DNA of 64,000 nt, from contig CAIYJE010000035.1 in assembly GCA_903926465.1 (NCBI GenBank), positions 1 through 64,000 of the forward strand, written 5' to 3'. This document shows, piece after piece, positions 36,459 through 47,141 of the stretch (the first letter of the stretch is position 1; each line of letters starts with the position of its first letter). Origin of the DNA: an uncultured Planctomycetales bacterium. GTDB taxonomy: Bacteria > Planctomycetota > Planctomycetia > Isosphaerales > Isosphaeraceae. The notes under the pieces are model-generated. The model had not been told where the DNA came from and searched no databases. It saw only the letters and a program-made list of their open reading frames with translations. The translations under genes were made by a program, and so were the position numbers.

Positions 36459-37146
36459 ACGCCTGAGCCTTTTCCTGAAGCTCCAACAGGGGGAACCATG
36501 CGGCAAGGTCCGCACTCCCCTAATGATTTCTTCACACTAACGCGAATCTTCCCTGTCAGGCAAGGGAGACCGGGCTCATTGCCAGACGGTTGCGCTTGAA
36601 TTGGGGCCCATGTACCCCTGTCTTGGTTGCTCAGAGCGTACCATCTCGGATGGATTCGGAGAGTTACAGCAATGTGTTCATGTGAATAGGTGAAATGGAG
36701 GCTGGGCCACGGGGAGCAACCCGGCGAACCGGCGCAGGAAGTTCTGAATCTTGCATCGTTCATTTTGGGTTGCGGATCGTGATCTGATCAATACACAGGA
36801 ACAGCTACAAAAATAGATGCGAACAAATTCTGAGGTAGACCCAATTTTCGGATTTTACGGCAGAATGCTGGCGAACTCCAGGTGATTCCACTCAAGCGAA
36901 TGGCTATGAAAAGTTTGTTGAATAAACGTTTTTCTGGACAAATTGAAGCCCAGTGGCGAATGTTTGACGCTGATCAATTGATGGTGGCTTTAGAATTAGG
37001 GGCACCATGTCCTCTAATGTGAAACCACTCGATTTGGTGTTGGGGTACTTGTCCAAGCGATTTGCTGAGTTTTTGGGGCGTGGGTGGAAGTGTAAAGGGT
37101 AGATTCTCATCTGCAGGAATCTGGACGGACCCTGCCGGAGGCATTT
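36459..37146. other. Divergent intergenic region between two FG-GAP genes
   Basis: About 690 bases. The part 36770-37070 is A/T-rich and probably holds promoters for both flanking genes. No supported gene, repeat or terminator was found. A GGAGG just before 37147 is the ribosome-binding site of the plus-strand gene. Confidence 0.4.
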
Positions 37147-39516
37147 GTGTCATCAACTGGTCGTGGCATTGTGTTCGCTGGTGTTCTTGGTCTTGCTACC
37201 GTGCTGGGGATAGCCTTCCTCAAGAAGCCTGGTCAAAACTCCGGTCCAGGAGGTGCGACTGAGCCCAGTCAGGCAGAAAAATCGTCGGACGATTCACGGG
37301 TGGAACGGATCTGGACGTATGCCGACCCTTCAAGCAAGACCCCTGAGGCTCAGGTGTTCGTTGATCGCGCGATGATTGACGCGGGTGTTTACCAGGTGCC
37401 GGCTGCGGCCACGGGCCGAGTTGAGCATCCTGAGTCACTGAGCGAATGGCGGAAAGCGCTCAATGATCGTGTGCCCAATGCGCTGGCCGCCCTCAAAATC
37501 CCCCAGGTCATTACCGGCACTGACGTGCTTTTGGGCCTGATGCCCGCCGCCAAAGCCGTAACGGCTTTGAAAGATCGGAGTTCGATCCGCTTGTACGAAG
37601 GAGATTTCGCGGCGGCCCGTGCCGATCTCCAGATGGCGTTTGAACTGTCGGCAAAGCCGGGCGTACCGCCCCGAGAACGGGATGAGATTCTGGCCTTGCT
37701 GGGCATTGCGGCGTTCAGGCGGGGTGAGCAGGCCAATTGTATTGGCTGTGTAGGTCCATCGAGCTGTATTTTTCCGATCGACCCTGCGGCCGTGCATACG
37801 GTGCCCGATGGTTCTCGCGAGGCGATCGCTCATTTTACGGCGTACCTGGCTAATCGTCCGGGCGACCTGCGGATTCGCTGGTTGCTGAACCTGGCGTACA
37901 TGACGCTTGGTGAATACCCCGAGCAGGTTCCCACGGAATTCTTGATCCCGCTGAATACCTTCCGGTCAACGGCGGAGATGCCAGCATTTCCGAACGTGGC
38001 CACAGAGGCGGGTTTGATTGCACGCGGACCGGCGCAGGCGGGCGGGGCCATTTTCGATGATTTCACCGGTGATGGTCGGCCTGACATGTTTCTGAGCACA
38101 ATCGACATCGATCGAGGCGCAACCCTTTGGATTAACAAGGGGGACGGCACGTTTGAGGATGGCTCAAAACGGGCCGGGCTGGATGACCAGACGTATGCGC
38201 TGAACCTGACGGCCGCTGACTTTGACAACGATGGCGACCTGGACGTGCTGCTGATGCGTGGGGGGTGGGAGAGCCCGATGCCGCTCTCTTTGCTGCGGAA
38301 TGATGGGACCGGCGTGTTTGAGGACGTCACGGTTCAGGCGGGGCTGGATAAGCCGATTGCCGCGGAGTCATCGGCCTGGGGCGACTATGACAATGATGGG
38401 TTGCTCGACCTGTTTGTTTGTGGAGAGTTCAAGCCGTCGAAGCCGGACAGCCGGAACCTTTGCCGGCTGTACCACAACGAGGGGAACGGGCGCTTTATCG
38501 ACGTGGCAGAGAAGGCGGGGGTTCAGAACGGCCGGTTTGCCAAGGGGGCCGTTTGGGGAGACTATGACAATGACGGTCGGCTGGACCTGTTTGTCTCAAA
38601 CATGACGATTGGCGAGCCGATGGCCAGCCGCTTTTACAGAAATCAGGGGGATGGCCATTTCACGGACATGGCCACCGTGCTTGGGGTAGGCAACCCCACC
38701 CGTCATTTCACCTGCACATTCTGGGATTATGACAACGATGGCTGGCAAGACTTGCTAGTGAGCGATCATGCCGACTCACTAGGTGATGTGGTGGCCAGTT
38801 ACCTGGGGGTGCAGACCGAGCACGTGTATCACCCTTGCCTGTACAAAAACATGGCCGGTTCTGGGTTCCGCGAGGTGAGCGCCGAGGTGGGGCTGAATCG
38901 ACCAATCCCGGCCATGTCGTTGAACATTGGCGACCTGGATAACGATGGCTGGCTGGACTTGCACCTGGGGACGGGCTGGATGTCTTACAGTGGACTGATG
39001 CCAGACCTCACCTTCAAGAATCAGCAAGGCAAGTCATTTGCCGATGTCACGCTGGCAACCGGCACGGGGCACCTTCAAAAGGGGCACGGGGTGTCGATGG
39101 CCGACTATGATGCCGACGGCGATCTGGACCTGCTGGTGACCTTTGGTGGCGGTTATCCAGGCGACCAAGGCTATAACGCACTGTTTCAGAATCCGGGCGA
39201 TAAGGCTGGCAACCACTGGATCAAGGTCAAGCTCGAAGGGCGAACCACCAATCGGTCGGCGATTGGTGCGCGGATTCGTGTCAAAGCGAAGCGCAGTGAT
39301 GGTTCCACAGTCGTGATTCACCGAACTGTTGGCAACAATGGCAGCTTTGGCGGCAATCCACTTGAGCAGCACATTGGCCTTGGTGATGCCGTTGCCGTGG
39401 AGTCGCTAACGATTGAGTGGCCGACCAGCAAGACGACCCAGACGCTGGAAAACGTCAGCCTGGATGGACGGTTGCAAATTGTGGAAGGCGAGCTAACCGG
39501 CAAGCCCAAGGAATGA
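37147..39516 (+). CDS. Membrane-anchored CRTAC1-like protein: TPR region, FG-GAP repeats, ASPIC/UnbV domain
   Basis: A 789-aa protein from GTG 37147 (CCGGAGG 6 bases upstream). A signal anchor is at ~8-25. Residues ~55-260 are helical, TPR-like, with a Cys motif (NCIGCVGPSSCIFPI) of the kind seen in UnbV proteins with TPR regions. FG-GAP repeats fill ~270-660, with loops such as DFDNDGDLD, DYDNDGLLD, DYDNDGRLD, DYDNDGWQD, DLDNDGWLD, DYDADGDLD. The last ~110 residues are the ASPIC/UnbV domain (HWIKVKLEGRTTNRSAIGARI). UnbV proteins are exported and abundant in planctomycetes; no enzymatic role is established. The gene converges with a DUF1501 gene. Confidence 0.85.
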   Translation: MSSTGRGIVFAGVLGLATVLGIAFLKKPGQNSGPGGATEPSQAEKSSDDSRVERIWTYADPSSKTPEAQVFVDRAMIDAGVYQVPAAATGRVEHPESLSEWRKALNDRVPNALAALKIPQVITGTDVLLGLMPAAKAVTALKDRSSIRLYEGDFAAARADLQMAFELSAKPGVPPRERDEILALLGIAAFRRGEQANCIGCVGPSSCIFPIDPAAVHTVPDGSREAIAHFTAYLANRPGDLRIRWLLNLAYMTLGEYPEQVPTEFLIPLNTFRSTAEMPAFPNVATEAGLIARGPAQAGGAIFDDFTGDGRPDMFLSTIDIDRGATLWINKGDGTFEDGSKRAGLDDQTYALNLTAADFDNDGDLDVLLMRGGWESPMPLSLLRNDGTGVFEDVTVQAGLDKPIAAESSAWGDYDNDGLLDLFVCGEFKPSKPDSRNLCRLYHNEGNGRFIDVAEKAGVQNGRFAKGAVWGDYDNDGRLDLFVSNMTIGEPMASRFYRNQGDGHFTDMATVLGVGNPTRHFTCTFWDYDNDGWQDLLVSDHADSLGDVVASYLGVQTEHVYHPCLYKNMAGSGFREVSAEVGLNRPIPAMSLNIGDLDNDGWLDLHLGTGWMSYSGLMPDLTFKNQQGKSFADVTLATGTGHLQKGHGVSMADYDADGDLDLLVTFGGGYPGDQGYNALFQNPGDKAGNHWIKVKLEGRTTNRSAIGARIRVKAKRSDGSTVVIHRTVGNNGSFGGNPLEQHIGLGDAVAVESLTIEWPTSKTTQTLENVSLDGRLQIVEGELTGKPKE

Positions 39517-39539
39517 TTCTTGGGCCTTGGGCGATGAGT

Positions 39540-40988
39540 TCAGGCCAGCAAGGCGGGCACCACGTTCCCGCCCACGTCGGTGAGCCGGAAATCTCGTCCC
39601 TGGAACTTGTAGGTTAGCCTGAGGTGATCAAACCCCAGCAGGTGCAGCAGGGTGGCGTGAAGGTCGTTCACATGAACACCATCTTTCACGACTCCAAACC
39701 CAAAATCATCGGTTTCGCCGTGGGTTACACCCGGTTTGATACCGCCACCGGCCAGCCACATGGTGAAGGCGTTGGGGTGATGGTCTCGACCGTCGTTGCC
39801 GCCACCCTGAACCATGGGCGTGCGTCCGAACTCGCCACCCCAGACCACTAGCGTATCTTCTAGCATGCCCCGTTGCTTCAGGTCGGTGATGAGCGCCGCA
39901 CAGGCCTGATCAGTCTCTTGGCAATTCGCCTTCAGGTCATTCACCAGGTTGCCGTGCTGATCCCATGCCTCATGAAAGATCTGTACGAAGCGTACGCCGC
40001 GCTCAACCATGCGTCTGGCAAGCAGGCAGGTATTTGCAAACGAAGACTTGCCTGGCTCTGCGCCATACAGGGCCCGAACGTGTTCGGGTTCGCGGCCGAT
40101 GTCCATGACTTCGGGGGCAATTCGCTGCATCCGGAACGCCATTTCAAAGGCGTTGATGCGGGTGGCAATTTCGGGATCGCCGGCGATGTTGAGATGCTTG
40201 CGATTCAGGGTGGCAAGGGTATCAAGCGTGTCGCGCTGAACGGTCTCGTCGATCCCTCTGGGATTGGAGAGGTAAAGCACCGGGTCTCCCGAGGAGCGGA
40301 ACTGAACCCCCTGGTAAAGTGTGGGCAGGAAGCCGCTACCCCAGTTGGAGTTCCCCCCCGAGGGACCCTTCTTGCCGGTACTGAAGACGACGAATCCAGG
40401 AAGGTCCTGGCTTTCTGAACCCAGCCCGTAGGTGATCCAAGACCCCATGCTGGGCCGGCCGAAGATCATCGAGCCGGTGTTCATCAAAATTTGACCGGGT
40501 GCATGGTTAAACGCATCGGTATGCATGCCGCGCACAATGGCAAGATCGTCTGCCACCTTGGCCAGGTGCGGCAGCAGTTCAGAAAGTTCCGCGCCACTCT
40601 GACCATGTCTAGCGAACTTGAACTTTGGCCCCAGGAACTTCGAGTTTGGGTTGATGAACGCCGCACGATAGCCTTCCAGCAACGCGTGCGGCGGCAGGGT
40701 GCCGTCAAACTTTGCCAGTTGTGGCTTGTAGTCAAACATCTCCAGGTGGCTGGGGGCCCCAGCCATGAACAAGAAGATCACGCGTTTCGCCTTGGGGGCG
40801 AAGTGGGGGGCCCGGGGCGCAAGAGGATCAACGGCCCCCGGTTCCTGGAGCGTGGCTGCGTGGCCGGCTTGGTGAAGTAATTGGCCCAGGGCCGCGGCAC
40901 CCAGTCCAACACCACATTGCTGGAAAAACCAGCGGCGGTTGATATCGAGTGGGCTCGGGCCGCGTTCGCTTTGATCCCGGTCGTTCAT
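39540..40988 (-). CDS. DUF1501 family protein (Tat-exported, alkaline-phosphatase-like fold), partner of PSD1 gene
   Basis: About 482 aa from ATG 40988; the frame is also open from ATG 41039, which overlaps the stop of the upstream gene as ATGA, so either start may be used. A twin-arginine type signal is seen ([19 protein letters not shown]). The DUF1501 core follows: [85 protein letters not shown], and a C-terminal [12 protein letters not shown]. The Asp/His-rich segments are where metal ligands lie in related sulfatase/phosphatase folds. The family is always found with DUF1549/DUF1553 proteins in planctomycetes and is proposed to act on sulfated or complex polysaccharides. Confidence 0.9.
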   Translation of the reverse strand: MNDRDQSERGPSPLDINRRWFFQQCGVGLGAAALGQLLHQAGHAATLQEPGAVDPLAPRAPHFAPKAKRVIFLFMAGAPSHLEMFDYKPQLAKFDGTLPPHALLEGYRAAFINPNSKFLGPKFKFARHGQSGAELSELLPHLAKVADDLAIVRGMHTDAFNHAPGQILMNTGSMIFGRPSMGSWITYGLGSESQDLPGFVVFSTGKKGPSGGNSNWGSGFLPTLYQGVQFRSSGDPVLYLSNPRGIDETVQRDTLDTLATLNRKHLNIAGDPEIATRINAFEMAFRMQRIAPEVMDIGREPEHVRALYGAEPGKSSFANTCLLARRMVERGVRFVQIFHEAWDQHGNLVNDLKANCQETDQACAALITDLKQRGMLEDTLVVWGGEFGRTPMVQGGGNDGRDHHPNAFTMWLAGGGIKPGVTHGETDDFGFGVVKDGVHVNDLHATLLHLLGFDHLRLTYKFQGRDFRLTDVGGNVVPALLA

Positions 40989-41035
40989 GGGTCGGTTCTC
41001 AAGGGAAGAATCACGGCCGGTCCGGAGACAGGCGG

Positions 41036-44000
41036 TCATTCCTTGGAGATGGTCTCATCGAGGTTCAGGAGCACGCGTGCCACCGAGGTCCAGGCTGCGG
41101 CTTGTGCGGGCGTGAGATTGGCGGGAAGTGTGGGCGGCTTGGCCGGGTCGCCGGCCGCAAGCTCCCAGGGGTTCCGGCCGGGCTCAGAGAAGTGCTTGGT
41201 CTGGCGGTCCAGCAGCGTGAGCAAGGCGGCAGATTCGTCGGCTGCCGGAGGTCGGCTCAGGCAGCGTTTGAAGGCGAAGTTGAGTCGTTCTTCATCCGAG
41301 GCACCTCCGCGGGTCAGGGCCAAAATACCAAGCGCCCGTGCCGATTCCAGGAACAACGGTTCATTGAGGGTGGTGAGAGCCTGCAACGGAGTGTTTGAGC
41401 GGGTCCGCCTGACGCATGCGATATCGCCGTTAGGCGCATCGAATGCCTGGAGCATGGGGTAGGGGACAGAGCGGTATCGAAACGTGTAAAGGGCCCGACG
41501 GTACCGGCCCGGTCCCTGGGCCTCTTGCCAGATCTTGGGGCCGTAGCTGGCCGGTGGGGCAAACAGGAAGGCCGGAGCTGGAGGGAAGCTGCTAGAGCCG
41601 CCCACGGTGGGGTCGAGCAAACCGCTGGCCGCCAGGGCAATATCACGCACCAGTTCGGCATCCACCCGGTAGCGTGGCCCGCGTGCCAGCAAGCGGTTGT
41701 TCGGGTCGCGGGCCAGGAGAATCGGTGAAACGGGTGACTGCTGTCGGTAGGTAGAACTGGAGACGATCAGCCGGTGAAGTTCCTTGACACTCCAGCCCCG
41801 GTCCATGAATTCGGTTGCAAGCCAGTCCAGCAGTTCGGGGTGGCTAGGGGCTGCGCTTTGAGTACCCAGATCCTCGGTCGTCTCAACCAAGCCGGTGCCG
41901 AAGTAGGCTTGCCAGACCCGGTTGGTAAAGGCCCTGGCGGTGGTGGGGGCCTGCCGATCTGCCAGCCAGCGGGCGAACCGCAATCGGCCGGGGGCAGAGT
42001 CTTCCGGTAATCGATTCAGGAACGCGGGCACGCCCGGTTGAACCGGATGGACTGGCTTCAGGAAGTCTCCTCGCTGAAGCAGGTTTGTGGGCCGAGGCGT
42101 GGCCCGTTCGGAAAGGACCAGTTGCGAAGAGCCTTCCGGATGGGTACGCCAGAGCAGTTCGATCAGGGCGTTGAGGTCGGCCCATTCGGGTACGGTGGTT
42201 CGCCAGTGGCTGAACAGGGCAGCCGCTTGCGCGGCAGTGCGCTGATCAGCCGGGGTTGCAAGAATCTTCTGGATCGCCGGTGGGACTGGATTCGCCTGGG
42301 GGGCCTGGGTATTGGTGATCGACAGCCGGAACCGGCCCAGGTTGTTGTTCTGGTTGTCGTCGCTATTCCAGCCACCGTGATTCTGCTGAATGTAGAAGGT
42401 CAGGATTGAGCCTTCGGCGTTTTCCAAGGGCTGTGCGGCCTGGAACACCGCCGTCCATGCCTGGTTCCGTCGGCCTGGGCCCAGGTCGAAGCCCCAGGCG
42501 GTTTCGTCTTTGCCATCCATCGCATAAGTGACCGGCCCGGTGACTCGATCTCGCTTGCTGCGGTCATCGAAGATCGGATCGAGCGGGGCCTCGGGCGGGT
42601 TGACATCGGCCGTGGCCGTGGCAAATGTCACTTTCTGGCTTTTGTCGGCAGCGTTCGCCGGGGCCGCTTCCACAGAGAATTCCGTCAGGGCGCCGGTTCC
42701 CCGGATCGAGCGGCCCGGTCCACCCAGCGGCAGGTTGGGGTCGGTCAGTAGTTCGAGCCGGTAACCCGTGATGCGTGGCTGAGCCACCTTGACCGTCAGC
42801 TTTACCCGGTGCTTGGTTGGGGCGTAGCCTTGGGCCAGAAATGAGCCATCGGGCAGCGGTAGGTACTTCTGGCCGCCGGTGGAATCATCATCCACCTGGG
42901 GCTGTACCACCTGCCAGTCCGTCTGGTACGCGCTTGCCGCTTGCTCCCAGCGTGCTAGTTGTTCTCGCCAGTCTGGAGTCCGAGCTTTGAGCGAATCTTC
43001 TATAGCCAGGGTGGCCAGCTCAATCGCCCGCCGTTTCCGATTCTCTTCAGGTGTAAAGACCTCGATGTTCGCCTCATGGCTGTCATTCAAGAAGGCGAAC
43101 ATTCGATAATATTCATCTTGGGAGATCGGGTCATACTTGTGGCTGTGGCACTGGGCGCACTTGATGGTGAGGCCCAGGATTCCCGTGCCAATGGCGTCCA
43201 TCCGGTCAAACATCGCCTCCATGCGGAACTGCTCGGGGTCGATGCCGCCTTCTTCATTGATCATCGAGTTGCGTAAGAAGCCGGTTGCCACCTGTTGTGC
43301 TTGGGTGGCATTGGGGAGCAGGTCGCCGGCAATCTGTTCAATCAAGAACTGGTTATAGGGCAGGTCGCGGTTCAGGGCATCAATTACCCAGTCTCGATAG
43401 AACCAGACCTGTCGTGATTTATCTTTCTCGTAGCCATCGCTGTCGGCATACCGCGCAGCGTCCAGCCAGATTCGTCCCCAGCGCTCGCCGTAATGCGGGC
43501 TGGAAAGCAGCCTCTCAACCAGCCTGTCATAGGCGTCTGGGTTCTGGTCGGCCACAAAAGCATCCACTTCCGCTGGAGTAGGCGGCAGCCCGATCAGGTC
43601 CAGGCTCAGACGGCGGATCAGGGTGATCCGGTCTGCCTCGGCCGAAGGGGTCAGTCGCTCCTGCTCCAGTCCAGCCATAACAAAGGCGTCGATGGGTGAG
43701 CGAACCCAGTTGGCACTTTGGACAACCGGAGGAACCGGCTTGCGTGGCGGAGTAAACGCCCAGTGTTCCGTGAACTGGGCCCCTTGCTCAACCCAGCGCC
43801 GCAACAGTTCTTTTTGCTTGACGTTAAGAGCTTTTCCGGAGTCGGCCGGCGGCATCAGCTCTTCAGGTTCGTGGCTGAAGATTCGGGCCACGAGTTCGCT
43901 CTCGTCCGGCTTGCCTGGAATGATCGCAGCGGTGCCTGCCCGCGGCGCAAGTGCATCGGCCTGGCGATCGAGCCGGAGCTTGGCCTTGCGGGCCGAGTCG

Positions 44001-44191
44001 TCCGGACCATGGCAGGCAAAGCACTTGTCGGCCAGAATCGGCCGCACATCGCGCGCATAGTCGATGGGGTCGGCCGCGTCTGCGTGGTGAATTGGCAGCA
44101 TTTGAGCCAACGCAAACACCCCAACCCACTTCCAGGCCAGGCTCAGGGAACCTGAAGTTGCGGCAACCAACGCTGTTTTCCGCTTGGGCAT
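41036..44191 (-). CDS. PSD1-type protein: cytochrome-c-like PSCyt1, DUF1549 and DUF1553 domains
   Basis: A 1051-aa exported protein. ATG 44191 gives a signal peptide ([22 protein letters not shown]). Domains in order: PSCyt1 with a heme-type CFACH motif (~residues 55-60), DUF1549 (starting [22 protein letters not shown], ~170-195) with a second [11 protein letters not shown] motif (~345), and DUF1553 ([23 protein letters not shown], ~740 onward). The two CxxCH motifs suggest c-type hemes. The gene is directly followed by its DUF1501 partner. This pair is planctomycete-specific; members are thought to work in degrading complex glycans outside the cytoplasm. An alternative upstream start (44338) adds residues with no signal. 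Confidence 0.9.
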   Translation of the reverse strand: MPKRKTALVAATSGSLSLAWKWVGVFALAQMLPIHHADAADPIDYARDVRPILADKCFACHGPDDSARKAKLRLDRQADALAPRAGTAAIIPGKPDESELVARIFSHEPEELMPPADSGKALNVKQKELLRRWVEQGAQFTEHWAFTPPRKPVPPVVQSANWVRSPIDAFVMAGLEQERLTPSAEADRITLIRRLSLDLIGLPPTPAEVDAFVADQNPDAYDRLVERLLSSPHYGERWGRIWLDAARYADSDGYEKDKSRQVWFYRDWVIDALNRDLPYNQFLIEQIAGDLLPNATQAQQVATGFLRNSMINEEGGIDPEQFRMEAMFDRMDAIGTGILGLTIKCAQCHSHKYDPISQDEYYRMFAFLNDSHEANIEVFTPEENRKRRAIELATLAIEDSLKARTPDWREQLARWEQAASAYQTDWQVVQPQVDDDSTGGQKYLPLPDGSFLAQGYAPTKHRVKLTVKVAQPRITGYRLELLTDPNLPLGGPGRSIRGTGALTEFSVEAAPANAADKSQKVTFATATADVNPPEAPLDPIFDDRSKRDRVTGPVTYAMDGKDETAWGFDLGPGRRNQAWTAVFQAAQPLENAEGSILTFYIQQNHGGWNSDDNQNNNLGRFRLSITNTQAPQANPVPPAIQKILATPADQRTAAQAAALFSHWRTTVPEWADLNALIELLWRTHPEGSSQLVLSERATPRPTNLLQRGDFLKPVHPVQPGVPAFLNRLPEDSAPGRLRFARWLADRQAPTTARAFTNRVWQAYFGTGLVETTEDLGTQSAAPSHPELLDWLATEFMDRGWSVKELHRLIVSSSTYRQQSPVSPILLARDPNNRLLARGPRYRVDAELVRDIALAASGLLDPTVGGSSSFPPAPAFLFAPPASYGPKIWQEAQGPGRYRRALYTFRYRSVPYPMLQAFDAPNGDIACVRRTRSNTPLQALTTLNEPLFLESARALGILALTRGGASDEERLNFAFKRCLSRPPAADESAALLTLLDRQTKHFSEPGRNPWELAAGDPAKPPTLPANLTPAQAAAWTSVARVLLNLDETISKE

Positions 44192-44388
44192 GGGTGCATC
44201 TCGGCGGGCGGATGGGGTGGGATCGGCAAAGCGTGAAATTGCCGGAATGGCGATGCTTTCTCCACGCGAATCTACTGGTATCATAGCCGTTCGAGTGCAG
44301 GTCGAACAAGCGATCAGACATCGCCCGTTCCTGCTCAATTCCAGGGTCTACACCTTCCAGCTCCTCCCGGCACGAAAGATAGTCATCA

Positions 44389-45591
44389 ATGGCCCACGTA
44401 CCATCCCGGCGCGAAGTTTTGACGACCCTGGCGGCCTCTCTGCTGGGCGCACCTGTGCTGGCAAACGCTCGCCTTGGCCTTGCCGCCACCCAGGTCAAGC
44501 AGGTTCCCGTTTATGTGGGCACCTACACCGAAGGAACCAAGAGCCAGGGGATCTACCGGCTGTTGCTCGACCTGCAGGCGGGCGCTCTGGGTCAGCCTGC
44601 GGAACTGGTGGCCCAGACACCAAACCCCTCGTTTCTTGCCATCCATCCCACCAAGCCATTGCTGTACGCCGTCAACGAGGTCACAAAGCTGGACGACAAG
44701 GCTGAAGGTGGCGTGAGCAGCTTCAAAATTGGCGACCAGGGCGCACTGCTAGCGATCAACCGCCAACCGTCGGACGGCACCGCCCCCTGTCATCTTTCAA
44801 TCACGCCCGGAGGTACGGCCCTGCTGGTGGCCAACTATGCGTCTGGCACGCTGGGCATGAAGACGCTCGATCCTGACTCGGGCGCAATCCAGGGAACGGT
44901 TTTCAAGTTTGAGCCTAATGGCACCGGCCCCAACCAAGGCCGTCAGGAAGGGCCACACGCCCACTGCGTGCGGCTTGACCCATCCGGTCAGTTTGCGGCC
45001 GAGGCCGACCTTGGAATTGACCGGGTCCACATTTTCCGGGTGCCAGGGGCCAAGGAGGCCGGCACGCCTCTGCAGTTGGTGAACAAGATCTCGGCCAAGC
45101 CGGGCAGTGGACCACGCCACCTGGCCTTCCATCCGTCGGGCCGGTTCTTGTTTGTGAACGGCGAAATGGATACCACGCTAAGCGCTTATCGTTTCGATCC
45201 TCAAACCGGTGGCGCGGATTTGCTGGATAGCCTGTCAACGCTGCCCCCCGGTGACCATCCCGGTAGCTCCACGGCCGAAACGGTTGTGCATCCATCTGGC
45301 AAATTTGTTTATGTGTCTAACCGTGGACACAATACCGTGGCCCGGTTCGGGTTTGATGCCGCCACCGCCAAGCTGACCGCCCTTGGTCATACCCCCACCG
45401 GTGGCAAAACCCCTCGTAATATCAACATTGATCCCACCGGAAACTGGCTGCTGGCCGCCAACCAGGAAAGCAACACAATCACGGTCTTCCGGATCAATAC
45501 CGCCACCGGAGATTTGACCCAGGTTGGTCAACCGGTAGACGTGCCTGCACCCGTGTGCATGGTCTTCGATGCGGCCAGGATCAGCGGATGA
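44389..45591 (+). CDS. Secreted lactonase of the 6-phosphogluconolactonase (YbhE-like) seven-bladed propeller family
   Basis: A 400-aa protein. It starts with a Tat-like signal (SRREVLTTLAASLLGAPVLA). The mature protein is a propeller of the cyclic lactonase/3-carboxymuconate cyclase family: PVYVGTYTEGTKSQGIY (blade 1), PSFLAIHPTKPLLYAVNEV, APCHLSITPGGTALLVANYASG (typical conserved strand), GPHAHCVRLDPSGQFAAEADLGIDRV, GSGPRHLAFHPSGRFLFVNGE, and TPRNINIDPTGNWLLAANQESNTI. The H-A-H and R-H-L motifs are conserved in the family. The cytosolic relative hydrolyses 6-phosphogluconolactone; an exported copy presumably acts on another lactone. It diverges from the PSD1 gene. Confidence 0.85.
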   Translation: MAHVPSRREVLTTLAASLLGAPVLANARLGLAATQVKQVPVYVGTYTEGTKSQGIYRLLLDLQAGALGQPAELVAQTPNPSFLAIHPTKPLLYAVNEVTKLDDKAEGGVSSFKIGDQGALLAINRQPSDGTAPCHLSITPGGTALLVANYASGTLGMKTLDPDSGAIQGTVFKFEPNGTGPNQGRQEGPHAHCVRLDPSGQFAAEADLGIDRVHIFRVPGAKEAGTPLQLVNKISAKPGSGPRHLAFHPSGRFLFVNGEMDTTLSAYRFDPQTGGADLLDSLSTLPPGDHPGSSTAETVVHPSGKFVYVSNRGHNTVARFGFDAATAKLTALGHTPTGGKTPRNINIDPTGNWLLAANQESNTITVFRINTATGDLTQVGQPVDVPAPVCMVFDAARISG

Positions 45592-45598
45592 GTTGTTC

Positions 45599-45629
45599 CG
45601 TGGTGCGACCCGTTAGAGGTCGCACCACG
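45599..45629. terminator. Hairpin terminator between convergent lactonase and DUF1501 genes
   Basis: A perfect 12-bp GC-rich stem (45599-45610 with 45618-45629) and 7-base loop, 7 bases after the lactonase stop and 29 bases beyond the DUF1501 stop. It is symmetrical for both strands, but there is no T run on either side. Confidence 0.65.
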
Positions 45630-45658
45630 CCTCGTCTGAAACCATGTTGGACGGCTGC

Positions 45659-47125
45659 TCACGCCAGGATTTCGTTGAGAACCCTGGCGTGTCCTTCCAC
45701 TCCGATCAGGCGTTGCTGAAGCCCCTGGTAAGGAACTTGGAGTTTCCAGGGGTCGAGCCCAAGTTGCTGAAGGATGGTAGCCTGGAGGTCATGTACGGTG
45801 ACCGGCTTCTCGACAATGTAATAACCCAGCTCATCGGTGGAACCGAGTGATGAGCCGCCTTTGATCCCTGCGCCGGCCATCCAGATGCTGAAGCAATGCG
45901 GATGGTGGTCTCGACCCAGAAACGTCGAGCCGCCGCGAGCCTCGTTCATGGAGGTGCGGCCGAATTCTCCACCCCAGATCACCAGTGTTTCATCAAGCAG
46001 GCCTCGCCGCTTGAGGTCTTCCATCAGGGCGGCAATCGGCTGGTCAATCAATTTGCACTTGGCCGGCAGGCCATCCACAATGTCGTTATCCTTGCCGGTG
46101 CCGTGCATATCCCAGCCCCAGTCATAAAGCTGGACGTAGCGCACGCCCCGTTCGACCAATCGGCGGGCCAGCAGACAGTTGTTGGCGAATGAGGCACCGC
46201 CCGGCTGCGCACCATAGGCTTCAATAAGGGACTGCGGCTCGTTGCGCAGGTCCATGACGTCGGGCACGGCCATCTGCATCCGGAACGCCAGTTCATACTG
46301 GCTGATCCTGGTCACCGTTTCCGGGTCGCCGAACAGGCTGAGTTCCTGCTCATTCAGTTGCCTGAGCGCGTCCAGCGTTCTGCGCCTGCTGTTGCGGTCC
46401 ATTCCCTTGGGATCGCTGACGTACAGAATGGGGTCGCCCGTGGTGCGGCACTGCACCCCCTGGTAAACCGAGGGAAGGAAGCTCGTGCTCCAGAGTGCCT
46501 TGCCACCGGTGGGGTCGGTCCCGCCCGAGATCAGTACGACGAAGCCTGGAAGGTTCTCGTTCTCAGAGCCCAGCCCGTAAGTGATCCAAGATCCCATGGC
46601 TGCGCCGCCGTTGCGTGCCGAGCCGGTGTACAGGAACAGTTCGGCCGGTGCGTGGTTGAACTGATCGGTGTTCATGGAACGGATCACGGCCACGTCATCG
46701 GCATAACGGTCAAAATTCGGCAGCACTGCGCTCACCCACTGGCCAGATTGACCGGCCTGGCGGAAGGCGTGTGGCGAGCCTAGCATTTTTGGGTGCCCCT
46801 TGATGAAGGCGAACCGCTGGTTCTTCATCAAAGAGTCTGGGCAGGGCTGCATGTTGAACTTGTTCAGTTCCGGCTTGTAATCAAAGATATCTTGCTGTGG
46901 TGGTGCACCAGACATGTGCAAGTAAATCACATGTTTGGCCTTGCCTGGAATGGCGGATGGTTTGGGGGCCATTGGGTTCAGGGCGGCCGCCTGATCACTG
47001 GCCCCTTTGGCGGCCAGGGGGGCTCCTACCAAACCGGCAAAGGCCAGTGACCCCAGGCCAACCTGGGAATCAACAAGGAACTGGCGTCTGGTAGAGATTC
47101 GTGCTTGCTCTTGCCTGAGATTCAT
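45659..47125 (-). CDS. DUF1501 family protein, partner of the second PSD1 gene
   Basis: A 488-aa protein from ATG 47125 (GAGAGG about 8 bases upstream). Signal region: STRRQFLVDSQVGLGSLAFAGL, a twin-arginine type. The core motifs match the gene at 39540: [94 protein letters not shown], and ATILQQLGLD. It follows the 1159-aa PSD1 gene by 16 bases on the same strand, an operon of the common planctomycete PSD1-DUF1501 kind. Confidence 0.9.
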   Translation of the reverse strand: MNLRQEQARISTRRQFLVDSQVGLGSLAFAGLVGAPLAAKGASDQAAALNPMAPKPSAIPGKAKHVIYLHMSGAPPQQDIFDYKPELNKFNMQPCPDSLMKNQRFAFIKGHPKMLGSPHAFRQAGQSGQWVSAVLPNFDRYADDVAVIRSMNTDQFNHAPAELFLYTGSARNGGAAMGSWITYGLGSENENLPGFVVLISGGTDPTGGKALWSTSFLPSVYQGVQCRTTGDPILYVSDPKGMDRNSRRRTLDALRQLNEQELSLFGDPETVTRISQYELAFRMQMAVPDVMDLRNEPQSLIEAYGAQPGGASFANNCLLARRLVERGVRYVQLYDWGWDMHGTGKDNDIVDGLPAKCKLIDQPIAALMEDLKRRGLLDETLVIWGGEFGRTSMNEARGGSTFLGRDHHPHCFSIWMAGAGIKGGSSLGSTDELGYYIVEKPVTVHDLQATILQQLGLDPWKLQVPYQGLQQRLIGVEGHARVLNEILA

Positions 47126-47141
47126 GGGAGGGCCTCTCTTC